A stretch of DNA of 64,000 nt from NCBI GenBank assembly GCA_023416995.1, contig JAEZGI010000040.1, forward strand, positions 62,001 through 126,000, in the 5' to 3' direction. Positions 1 through 8,600 of this stretch are shown here, piece after piece. The notes beneath the pieces were generated by a model. The model ran no database searches. It was not told the origin of the DNA and saw only the letters and a list, made by a program, of their open reading frames with translations. Each line of letters begins with the position of its first letter. Position 1 is the stretch's first letter. This stretch comes from Bacteroidota bacterium. Its GTDB lineage: Bacteria; Bacteroidota; Bacteroidia; Chitinophagales; Chitinophagaceae. The position numbers and the translations under genes are program-made.

Positions 1-69
1 TTTTATCCGGTAGCTGATATAGATCCATTTCCACAGGCCCGGGAAAACGTTGCCAATTATTTCTTTTAA
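1..69 (+). CDS. C-terminal end of a probable phage terminase large subunit (partial)
   Basis: The first 22 codons of the window are open in frame 1 and end in TAA at 67-69, giving a tail with the residues DPFPQARENV and a final aromatic NYFF. The gene enters from the left edge. Its place one gene before an SPP1-type portal is where a terminase large subunit is expected, and short D-P-F-P type tails are compatible with that family, but no ATPase or nuclease motif is visible here. The assignment rests on synteny only. The same codons could be the tail of another packaging gene. Confidence 0.4.
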   Translation, partial: FYPVADIDPFPQARENVANYFF

Positions 70-92
70 TTACTCCGAAGAACTCGGACCTA

Positions 93-1328
93 TTACGAAA
101 GGTCATTTCCTGTAATACTGCCCGAGGCAATTGTTTTTGCCATTTCGTCTTGTGTTATCACTATGTTTTCAAGCAGCCATTCAAGACTTAAAAATTCGGA
201 GGCGAGTCGTCCGAGGATATGGACGCCAACAAAGGATCCTTCGAAATCAGAGGTTCTTGTTGTTTGATGGACTTGCCAAGGATAGCTAACGTTATCTGTA
301 AAAGCGATGCTCATTCCTTTTTTTGAAATAATGTCATTGACTGTATGAAGGTCAACAAAAATCATCATTAAGAATTCACCGTTATAAAATCTGAATAGTT
401 GTTCAGAATCGATAAATGTCAATGGCCAAGGATAATAGGCTAAGTTTTGCTGTTTCAAGTCATTTAATGAAATCCCAAATGGCAGCCAGTCTGGCTTCAA
501 AGCCGATGACATTGCATTGCCCACAGCATCCGGCGCAATTTTACAATCGAGAACAAGATACACTAATCCTGGTTCGATCTCTTTACACACGAAACCTCTA
601 TCTGGTAGTGAGTGAATCAGTTTGGCTGCTGCTTGGCGGTGGTGGGTTGAAGCTCTTCCAGCCTCAATTCGAGTATGAAATACACCGTTTTCCATCTTCT
701 GATCAGTGGAAATATAGCTTAGGATTGCTTGTGATGCCTCCATTTGGCGATCCATTCTTTCCTTATTGCCACCTTTGCCTGATTTCGCTTCAACTAGGAA
801 AAATGGTGCATTTCCCTCTGGGAAGAGCGGGTAGAACGTTGTAATATCTCCATGTCGAAGTGTGTTGGTTAGGTCATTCAATATGACAGTAATACCCCGC
901 GCAAAGCCTCCCCGTAATATTTTTCTTTCCAAACGAGCTCCTTTTTTGCCGGAGATGAATCCTGGATCTTCTTTGAACCCGAAATTTTTTAAGTCCCATT
1001 TATTGCCATAAGTGAATGCAATTGAATCACCAATGGTCCTAAGGCACCACCGGTAATACCGTTCAACCTCTAGCTTATCATTGGTTTCTTGAATTTTCGC
1101 TTTGATAATTTTGGACTCCTCTCGAGACTTGCCAGGCTTGGCTAACTCAACCTTGAATGCGGTATGGCTCTTTTTCAGTTTAGTAGTGGTGCGTTCTGAC
1201 CTAGTTAATCTGACTATTAATTCCTCTTGAATTTCAAGTGCTAAAAGACTGGTCTCGCCCTTATTTAAATTCAGAGTATGCACCTTGTCAAATAACTCAA
1301 CCAAATGTTTTTTGTGCCTGAGGATCAT
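93..1328 (-). CDS. Putative PD-(D/E)XK-like nuclease, inverted within the prophage head genes
   Basis: This 411-residue protein starts at an ATG and is not a family I can name. Residues 1-100 are charged and helical with many Lys and Glu. In the middle, D161 is followed 19 residues later by a hydrophobic strand and E180-A-K182 (FFLVEAKSG), the spacing and context of a PD-(D/E)XK nuclease core. No signal peptide or membrane segment is seen. It is read against all phage structural genes and sits alone between the probable terminase and the portal, so it is likely an accessory (moron) gene with its own promoter in the 134-bp gap before the portal. A role in DNA cleavage, phage competition or defence is inference from the motif and the location. 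It could also be a non-catalytic member of the fold. Confidence 0.45.
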   Translation of the reverse strand: MILRHKKHLVELFDKVHTLNLNKGETSLLALEIQEELIVRLTRSERTTTKLKKSHTAFKVELAKPGKSREESKIIKAKIQETNDKLEVERYYRWCLRTIGDSIAFTYGNKWDLKNFGFKEDPGFISGKKGARLERKILRGGFARGITVILNDLTNTLRHGDITTFYPLFPEGNAPFFLVEAKSGKGGNKERMDRQMEASQAILSYISTDQKMENGVFHTRIEAGRASTHHRQAAAKLIHSLPDRGFVCKEIEPGLVYLVLDCKIAPDAVGNAMSSALKPDWLPFGISLNDLKQQNLAYYPWPLTFIDSEQLFRFYNGEFLMMIFVDLHTVNDIISKKGMSIAFTDNVSYPWQVHQTTRTSDFEGSFVGVHILGRLASEFLSLEWLLENIVITQDEMAKTIASGSITGNDLS

Positions 1329-1462
1329 GTATACAGCGTTTTAAATTAGCTGACGGAAATTTACTGTCTAACTGCATTCACAAAATGCATTCTTATATCA
1401 TTCCCACAATCTATATAAAAGCACTGTTGCAGCAAAACCGCTGTTGATATACTTGCAGACAA

Positions 1463-2896
1463 ATGACGCAAGCCCAGCTCACAGACTTAATAGAAAAGCC
1501 AGCCGACCTGCTTTCAACTCTCAAATCAGAGCGACCGAACGTTGACATCAGTAAGCTTCTGGCTCAGTACGAGCCGGAAAAACATGCGATCATGGATCCT
1601 GCCCAGGTTCCGGACAAGCCCATTAAAACGGACAGGGGTGATTCAACAGCACCTATCAACCGCATCGCTATACCACTTCAAAAAAAGATCGTTCAGTATG
1701 CTGCTGCGTTTCTATGCGGTAACAAAATACAACTGGATGCATCGGCTAAAAATGAGCAGAAGAAACTGCTCGATGTTATCCAAAAGACCCTTGATGATAA
1801 CAAGATGCAGTATAAGGATCTGCAGATCGCTGAAATCCTGTTTTCTGAAACAGAGGTTGCAGAGCTGTGGCATAGCGAAACGCTGAAAAATGGTGATGAT
1901 TATTGGGCTGGTACAGCCAACGAGAAAAAATCAACGGTTCGTTTCCGGATGCGGATACTTGCCAATTCCCTGGGTGATAAACTATACCCTTCGTTCAACG
2001 AGTTCAATGATATGAACGCCTTCGGCCGGTACTACACTACCGGGAATTCGGACGCCCAAAAAGAGCACCTTGATTTTTATACTGAAGATGCCATTCGCCA
2101 CTACGAAAAAGGTACTGATGACTGGAAACTGGTAAAGAAAACCCCCAATCCCACTCGGAAAATTCCCATCATATATTATCGTAAGAATAAAGCTGAGTGG
2201 GAAGATGTACAACCACACATCACCCGTTACGAAACTTCCATTTCTCGCCATGGTGATACGAATGACTACTTCGGTTCACCTGTTATTCTGCTTAAGGGAT
2301 CGATTGAAGGTTTCGCTAAGAAAGGGGAATCAGGGAAGGTATTAACGCTTTCAAAGGGCGCTGAAGCTGAATATATGACCTGGGATCATTCACCTGAATC
2401 TGTGAAGCTGGAGCAAAACAACCTGCGGTCGTTATCGTTCGACATGAGCGATACGCCGGATATTTCCTTCACACAAATGAGTAAGCTCGGTGTTGAGTCT
2501 GGCTATGCGATGAAGATGCTATTTCTCGCACCGCACCTGAAAGCAGCCCGCAACGAAATGATATTTGGTGAGGGTGTACAACGGCGGCTGAACTTTTTAA
2601 AGGCTGCAATGATGCGGGCAAACGTTTCACTTGAAAAGGCACGCAGCCTGGTCATCAAACCTAAGTTCAAATACTTCTTACCAGAAAACGCTACTGAGGA
2701 ACTGGATAACATCGTGAGTGCTGCACAGGGCGGTATCCTAAGTATCGAATCCGCTGTTGAGAAAAGCCCGCTCACGAGTGATAAGGATGCAGAGATCAAA
2801 CGGCTGGCTGCTGAAAAGAAAGCTGCAGAGACCGATCCGCGTGGTTTAGATAACGACAACAACGACGATGATGAAACCGGCGATGACGAAGGATGA
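1463..2896 (+). CDS. Phage portal protein, SPP1 gp6-like
   Basis: The 477-residue product fits the SPP1-type portal family in length and layout. It has an N-terminal helical segment, a long central region with the pattern NRIAIPLQKKIVQYAAAF (the start of the wing domain in this family), a strand with IPIIYYRKNK, and an acidic C-terminal tail ending in Asp/Glu repeats. The portal forms the dodecameric ring at one capsid vertex through which DNA is packaged and ejected. It opens the structural gene block and overlaps the next gene by 4 bases (ATGA at 2893), so the two are translationally coupled. No signal peptide or membrane segment. The family call is firm; the rest of the portal/head order is disturbed by the fibre cassette that follows. 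Confidence 0.85.
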   Translation: MTQAQLTDLIEKPADLLSTLKSERPNVDISKLLAQYEPEKHAIMDPAQVPDKPIKTDRGDSTAPINRIAIPLQKKIVQYAAAFLCGNKIQLDASAKNEQKKLLDVIQKTLDDNKMQYKDLQIAEILFSETEVAELWHSETLKNGDDYWAGTANEKKSTVRFRMRILANSLGDKLYPSFNEFNDMNAFGRYYTTGNSDAQKEHLDFYTEDAIRHYEKGTDDWKLVKKTPNPTRKIPIIYYRKNKAEWEDVQPHITRYETSISRHGDTNDYFGSPVILLKGSIEGFAKKGESGKVLTLSKGAEAEYMTWDHSPESVKLEQNNLRSLSFDMSDTPDISFTQMSKLGVESGYAMKMLFLAPHLKAARNEMIFGEGVQRRLNFLKAAMMRANVSLEKARSLVIKPKFKYFLPENATEELDNIVSAAQGGILSIESAVEKSPLTSDKDAEIKRLAAEKKAAETDPRGLDNDNNDDDETGDDEG

Positions 2897-3087
2897 TTAT
2901 CGAAAACAAATACGATATCGGCCAGTGTGTTTACCTGAGAACTGATGTAGAACAGAAGAAAAGACTTTGCGTTGGTATCCACGTTTGCCCAGGTAACAGG
3001 TTAGTGTACGAATTAAGCGCAGGAGCTGAAACGACTGAAAATTATGATTTCGAGATAAGCGCAGATCCTGATCTCGCTTTAAAATAA
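2893..3087 (+). CDS. Small phage protein of unknown function
   Basis: A 64-residue protein whose ATG overlaps the portal stop (ATGA). It contains YDIGQCVYL near the start, a central R-x-C-V-G-I strand, and a C-terminal YDFEIS, suggesting a small all-beta (SH3-like) fold. Proteins of this size with an IGQ-x-VYL start and FEIS end occur in phage and prophage clusters of Bacteroidetes, but no function is known to me. Coupling to the portal implies co-expression with head genes. It is too short to separate a structural from a regulatory role. Confidence 0.65.
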   Translation: MIIENKYDIGQCVYLRTDVEQKKRLCVGIHVCPGNRLVYELSAGAETTENYDFEISADPDLALK

Positions 3088-3104
3088 TACTTAAATATTT
3101 TACA

Positions 3105-3641
3105 ATGATCATAACAATTGACAGGGCTGCGAACGGTGTAATCACTATCGATGATGGTGATGTTTCTGTTGACTACCCTAAGCCCGATTTACGGCTTCAT
3201 TACTCTGAAAAGAACGGCGATTGCCGCATCTTCTATGGCCGTGACCTGGTTCACGTTTTCCGGCTAACTGACGAAATATTGATCAACGGTGATCCCTTCT
3301 CGGGCGACATCGTAGAACTGCAACAGACCTTAAGATCTGAGATTTTTTTTTTAGCTGAAGGCGAGGGAGGTGGCGGCGGCTCTATGACGCCTGGGCAAAT
3401 CGTTGATGCACTTGAATCGCTTACAGGCAATCAAAGGCTTGCCGCTTCTGCTATTAAAGACCTACCTGCAGGTGGTGGTGCTTCCATCGAAAATGCAGCC
3501 ACATTCTCAGCTATAACAGGCAGCAGTTCAGCCCGCTTCGTAATAGTAGCTGCTGACGAGACAAACAACGGTGATAGCTCGCTTTACATCCACAACGGCA
3601 GCACACTGATTTTCCTCTTTACAATTCCAAATCTGATATAG
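3105..3641 (+). CDS. Phage structural protein of unknown function, probable fibre or attachment component
   Basis: The product has 178 residues. The N-terminal 75 residues look beta-rich and small-domain like. A Gly-rich linker (EGEGGGGGS, about residues 83-91) leads to a second part with M-T-P-G-Q-I-V-D-A-L, a short motif common in phage fibre and virion proteins, and a C-terminal beta segment. No signal peptide is visible, unlike the three genes that follow. It starts 17 bases after the previous gene and ends 1 base before the next, so it belongs to the same transcript. A virion attachment role is inferred from the linker architecture and neighbours. Confidence 0.6.
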   Translation: MIITIDRAANGVITIDDGDVSVDYPKPDLRLHYSEKNGDCRIFYGRDLVHVFRLTDEILINGDPFSGDIVELQQTLRSEIFFLAEGEGGGGGSMTPGQIVDALESLTGNQRLAASAIKDLPAGGGASIENAATFSAITGSSSARFVIVAADETNNGDSSLYIHNGSTLIFLFTIPNLI

Positions 3642-3642
3642 T

Positions 3643-5049
3643 ATGAAAAACATCTTGTTATTTCTTTTACTGGCTTGCGGTATTGGGTTAAACGCCCAGG
3701 TTGTACAAACGTCGTACACTGTTCCCACTATCGCAGCCATGAAGCTGTATTACGGTCAGGCAAACCGTATCCATGTTCTTGCTAACAGCACTGATTATGT
3801 AATCTGTAACCCCTGCACAACTGACGAAGTGACCATCTTTGCTGGTGCAGGTGGTAAGAAATGGAAGCGCGTGATCCCTGCAAGCATCCCGGCTGATTCG
3901 CTTGTTGACGGTACAAACAACCGGGTGTTTTCATCTTCCGATAAATCAAAACTCGACGGTATTGCAGCAGGCGCAACTGCGAACGCTACAAACGCCCAGC
4001 TTCGTGATCGTTCGACTCATACAGGCACACAGGCTCAATCCACGATCACAAACCTAACCTCTGATTTACTCGCTCGCCTTTTGATTGCAGATACTTCTGC
4101 CGCTCGCCAAGCGGATCGAAACTATGCCTTGGGTTTAGCCAATCTTCGGTTACTTATCTCTGATACTGCGGCCCGTGGTGCTCAATACCAGCTTGCAATA
4201 AACAAACTGAGAAACTACTTCGATACGGCCAGTGTCGTGTTTCCAATGGACACCCTGCTAACTACTAAGTACACCGATCGGCCCGCATCATCAGCAATCA
4301 TCAGGACAAAGCTAGATTCTATTATAGCTGCAATGGCGGGTTTAGGAACCGGTGGCCCGGTTGCGTGGTCTGCGATCACTGATAAACCAACAACCAGGTC
4401 AGGTTATGGCATTACAGATGCGCAGGCTTATGATGCAGACCTTGACGCTATCGCTGCATTGTCACCCGCAAACGATGATATCATTCAGCGCAAGTCAGGG
4501 GCCTGGACTATTCGAACCATGGCACAATTAAAGGCTGACCTCGGGCTGAATAACGTTGACAATACCTCCAATGCAACGGAGCGAGCCGCGACCGCAACAC
4601 TTGAAAATAAAACAATCGTTGCCCCGGTTTTATCCGGGAATATCACCGGCACTTACAATATTGGTGGTTCACCTACATTCCCGTCATCAGTCGTTTTAAC
4701 TACCAGCACTCAATCGCTCACCAATAAGCGAATAACGGCGCGGGTAGGAACAACCGCATCAGGCACAACGATCACTCCGCACGCTGATAACCATGACACG
4801 TACACAGTGACCGCCCTCGCGGCTAATGCCACGTTTGCAGCACCAGCAGGAACACCAACTGACATGCAACCTCTGCTTATCCGAATTAAGGATAATGGAA
4901 CAGCTCGAACGCTCACCTGGAACGCGATATATCGCGCCGGAGATATAGCACTGCCAACCACAACAGTCATTTCAAAAACAATGTATGCGCAATTCGTTTA
5001 TAACCTTGCTGATACTAAGTGGGATTTTGTTGGTCTCACTTCATTCTAA
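3643..5049 (+). CDS. Secreted-type tail fibre protein with Sec signal peptide
   Basis: The 468-residue product opens with a clear signal peptide (Lys-rich start, then a Leu-rich core, cleavage expected after LNAQ at about residue 19). The mature part has phage fibre hallmarks: Ser/Thr/Asn-rich repeats, NNRVFSSSDKSKLDGI, a repeat of the K-P-x-T-x-x-G-Y-G-I-T type at about residue 250, then LENKTIVAP and a beta-rich C-terminus ending KWDFVGLTSF. Such modules build trimeric fibres or appendage tips. The Sec signal is unexpected for a protein assembled into a cytoplasmic virion. Its last 65 bases also encode, in another frame, the signal peptide of the next gene. A host-surface adhesin role instead of a virion role is possible. 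Confidence 0.7.
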   Translation: MKNILLFLLLACGIGLNAQVVQTSYTVPTIAAMKLYYGQANRIHVLANSTDYVICNPCTTDEVTIFAGAGGKKWKRVIPASIPADSLVDGTNNRVFSSSDKSKLDGIAAGATANATNAQLRDRSTHTGTQAQSTITNLTSDLLARLLIADTSAARQADRNYALGLANLRLLISDTAARGAQYQLAINKLRNYFDTASVVFPMDTLLTTKYTDRPASSAIIRTKLDSIIAAMAGLGTGGPVAWSAITDKPTTRSGYGITDAQAYDADLDAIAALSPANDDIIQRKSGAWTIRTMAQLKADLGLNNVDNTSNATERAATATLENKTIVAPVLSGNITGTYNIGGSPTFPSSVVLTTSTQSLTNKRITARVGTTASGTTITPHADNHDTYTVTALAANATFAAPAGTPTDMQPLLIRIKDNGTARTLTWNAIYRAGDIALPTTTVISKTMYAQFVYNLADTKWDFVGLTSF

Positions 5050-5641
5050 TGCTCAACAACGTATCATCGTAAATGGGCACCTGTACACTGCACCCGTTGA
5101 CCCACCGGCTAACAATGATACCTTAAGTGTCAATCTGCATAAATCCAGCGGAGGTATTGGCATAACTGCTTTACCTGGATGGAATAATTGGAGCCTTGCC
5201 AATGGCGCTGTGAATTCGACATCTTCTGCATTCAATTGGATGGATGGCACCAGCTCGGGTATTACAGCCACTATCAGCCAGACAAACGATTTCAACGATA
5301 ATGGTGCTGGTTATGGCGCTGGCAATACGATGGGCTTCCCGGATGAGGTCTTTCGAGCCAGCATGTATAACACTGGCACACCGCGCACCTTGACATTTAA
5401 CAACGTGCCGGCGGGCATCTATAAGCTTGAACTGGTCAGCAGTCGGGCAACGACGCAAACAAGGCCAAACACGTTTACAGTCGGTTCTGAAGCAAGTACG
5501 GTTGATGCCTGGAACAACCTCACAAATCTTGTCGTGTTAGATAATCTTTCGCCAACCAGTTCAACCATCACTGTTACCATCACGCACACGCAAGGATTCA
5601 ACTTTATAAACGCTTTCAGATTGATTCGCTATGAAGATTAA
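4985..5641 (+). CDS. Secreted single-module protein, paralogue of a domain in the next gene
   Basis: A 218-residue protein with a Sec signal peptide (MRNSF, hydrophobic core, cleavage near SNAQ at about residue 24) followed by one beta-sandwich-like module of about 180 residues. The module has GWNNWS, a G-x-P-D-E-V-F-R-A-S motif, PRTLTFNNVPAG, KLELVSSR and a closing FINAFRLI. The same pattern recurs within residues 500-665 of the protein encoded downstream, so the two share a duplicated carbohydrate-binding-like or adhesion module. The ATG lies 65 bases inside the preceding gene, and the gene ends 11 bases into the next, so three genes form one overlapping cassette. Molecular function is not known. 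Confidence 0.7.
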   Translation: MRNSFITLLILSGILLVSLHSNAQQRIIVNGHLYTAPVDPPANNDTLSVNLHKSSGGIGITALPGWNNWSLANGAVNSTSSAFNWMDGTSSGITATISQTNDFNDNGAGYGAGNTMGFPDEVFRASMYNTGTPRTLTFNNVPAGIYKLELVSSRATTQTRPNTFTVGSEASTVDAWNNLTNLVVLDNLSPTSSTITVTITHTQGFNFINAFRLIRYED

Positions 5642-8600
5642 AATACTCCTGCTCTTATTGCTTCCTGTTTTTGCTTTCTCCCAAACGGGAATGGTGACTT
5701 ACGATACGACTATAAACGGAAGATATTTTCTGATCACCATGCCTGATAACTGGTGGACAACTGCCAATACGCAATATACTGAGGGCTTTGTGGCGTTGCA
5801 CGGAATGGGTGAAGTGTATGACGCTGCAAACGGGGGCAATACCGGTAAGATGAATGATTACTTCTTTCACTACTACATTCAAACGCTCGGTACCTGGGAT
5901 GGCAAGGTGACACTTGGTAATGGAGTTCATAGACCCGTTTATATTTCATTCCAACGGCTACCAGGTGATGCATCGGGAAATATGCGACCATCGCCATTCA
6001 AAGCGATCATTGACATGATCAAATTGAGGTGGAGAATTAAGGAGAATGCCATGTATGCAATAGGCGGTTCACAAGGTAGCTGGGTTGAGATGGTTGGAGC
6101 ATCATATAAAGCAACGACAGCAGACACTTCATACTATAAAATGTTTAAAGCTATCGTTTCGATCGATGGTGTAATTCCGTCTGACAGGTTTGATCAAACG
6201 CTGGCTTATCCAAATAAGTTCGGCAACATGGCGAGGTATGGAACTAAAGTGTTAGGCTTCCAACAGATCAATGACGACTCTCGAAAAACAGATGTTTGGA
6301 TAAAAAACATGAATGATTCCTTCCCAGGAAGCGGGAGGTATATCATCACAAACATCAACGGAGGTAACCACTATGGCGGTGTGAATACTATTTCCGATCC
6401 AAATCAACGTAACTGGACATCTTCAAATGGTTCACTGGTAGCAAGCAAATCAGGTCGTGTAATGTCCTCGAATTACATTGATGGAGGGCAGAATATTTAC
6501 GAGTGGTTAATGAGACAAGGTGATACCACGTTGTCTGGTGGAACTGCACCGCCAAATCAACCGCCAATTGTTTCCGTCGGCTCAGATGTTACCATTACGC
6601 TGCCAACCAACAGCACGGGAAATAAAACGATGACTGTAACGGATGAAGGCGGTACGCTTACCTATGCCTGGACAAAGATTTCAGGACCTTCAACCTTCAC
6701 AATTACCGCTCCAACGTCAGCGACCTCCAATTTTACAAACTTGGTAGCTGGCACTTATGTTTTCCGTGGTACAGCGACTGATACAGGATCGTTATCTGGT
6801 TATGATGAATTTCAGGTGACTGTAAATGCTGCCGGTAATACACCTCCTGTTGTGAGTGCTGGAAGTGACCAGGTGATTACATTGCCTACAAATACCGCGA
6901 CTCTGACAGGTACTGCAACTGATGCTGATGGCACGATATCATCACGAAGCTGGTCACAGGTTTCAGGCCCCAACACTTCTACAATTGCAAGTCCAACAAG
7001 TGCCAGCACTGCAATCAGCAACTTGATACAGGGCGTTTATTCATTCCGTTTTGCTGCTACTGACAATTCAGGATCCACCGTTGCCGATACGATGACAGTG
7101 ACTGTAAACGCAGCGCAGACAGGTGAAGAACAATCCGTATTCGTGAATCTATATGGCGGTAGTAACCCATATTCGAATGCGGAGTGGAATAACTGGAATA
7201 CCACTGCATCCACAACTATCACGAACCTGAAGTACATCACGGGTGTTACCTCAACCATCGGGGCAACAATATCAACTCAACTATCAGTAAGCGAAAACAC
7301 ATCGCCTTATACTGGTGTTATCATGCCAACGGAGGTATTGAGGTACGCAAGCTATACAACCGCACCGCGGACGCTTACGATCACAGGCTTGAACCCTGGC
7401 AAGCAATACACATTCGTTCTTGTTGCATCACGTAAGAACACTGACAATACCACCAACTTCACAATAGGAGGTGTTACGCGGGGAGTTTATATCAACAACA
7501 ACCTGACGAATGCAGCAACATTCACCGATATCACTCCATCCGGAGCGGGCGAAGTAGTTGTAAGCATTGACCGTGTTACAACGAATGGTGGTAACTACCT
7601 GAATGGATTTAAGATTATTCAACAAGGTACAGGACAGACAACGAATGATCCACCCATTGCACATGCAGGTGCAGAACAGTTTATAACGCTTCCACGCGAT
7701 ACAGCTGACCTTGCAGGTTCTGCAGTCGATTATGATGGTGTGATAGTTTCGTATCAGTGGACGCCGGTAAGCGGCCCTGAACTTGCCACAATCGATAATC
7801 CAACATCCCAAAACACAAGAGTGCGCGGCTTAACAACTGCAGGCGATTATGTGTTTGAATTAACCGCCACGGATGACGACGGGGCAATAGGTAAGGATAG
7901 TGTAGTTATTCACGTTAACGATGCCGGTGTAACACCTGTTACAGTCTCAGCCGGTCGAGATAGCTCCCTTGCACTTGCGCAGTGGAATGACGTCATTAAA
8001 GCGATGGATGTGACCAAAACAACGCTCAAAGGTGCTGGCACAGGTGTTACTACCTGGGCATGGTCACAAATAGCAGGGGCGAGTGTTACGATCGTTTCAC
8101 CAAATTCACAAAACACACTTGTCACCGGATTTCAACCAGGCAACTATAAGTTTAGGCTGGTTGCCTCCAATGGAGTTAACACAGTAAGCGATACAGTTGA
8201 ATATCGTGTTGCGGATTACCAAACGAAAGGTGAACGTCCTTGTAGGGTTGGTGCCCCTGTTACACACGTTCTCACCCCAACGAACAACACAGAGCTTGTA
8301 AGAACTTACCTGGTGCGCGATGGCTGGAATATCATGGGTGGCGATACCGTCAAAATACCTCGCAATCCGAATAATGGCGGGGTGTATAGCGGGATATCTC
8401 TTGGTGATTTCGGAGGTAAAAGAGAGTGCCCGGTTATCTTGGTGAATCAGGGAATTGTTGAGATCGGGAACGGTAATAACAGTTCATTCTTCCGCATAGG
8501 CAACAGTGCTGCTGATACGAATTTCGTTGCCCAGGTTAAAATTCTTGGAAATACGGTGCCGGGAATTCCTTACGGTTTCCGACACATTGACCCGACACCT

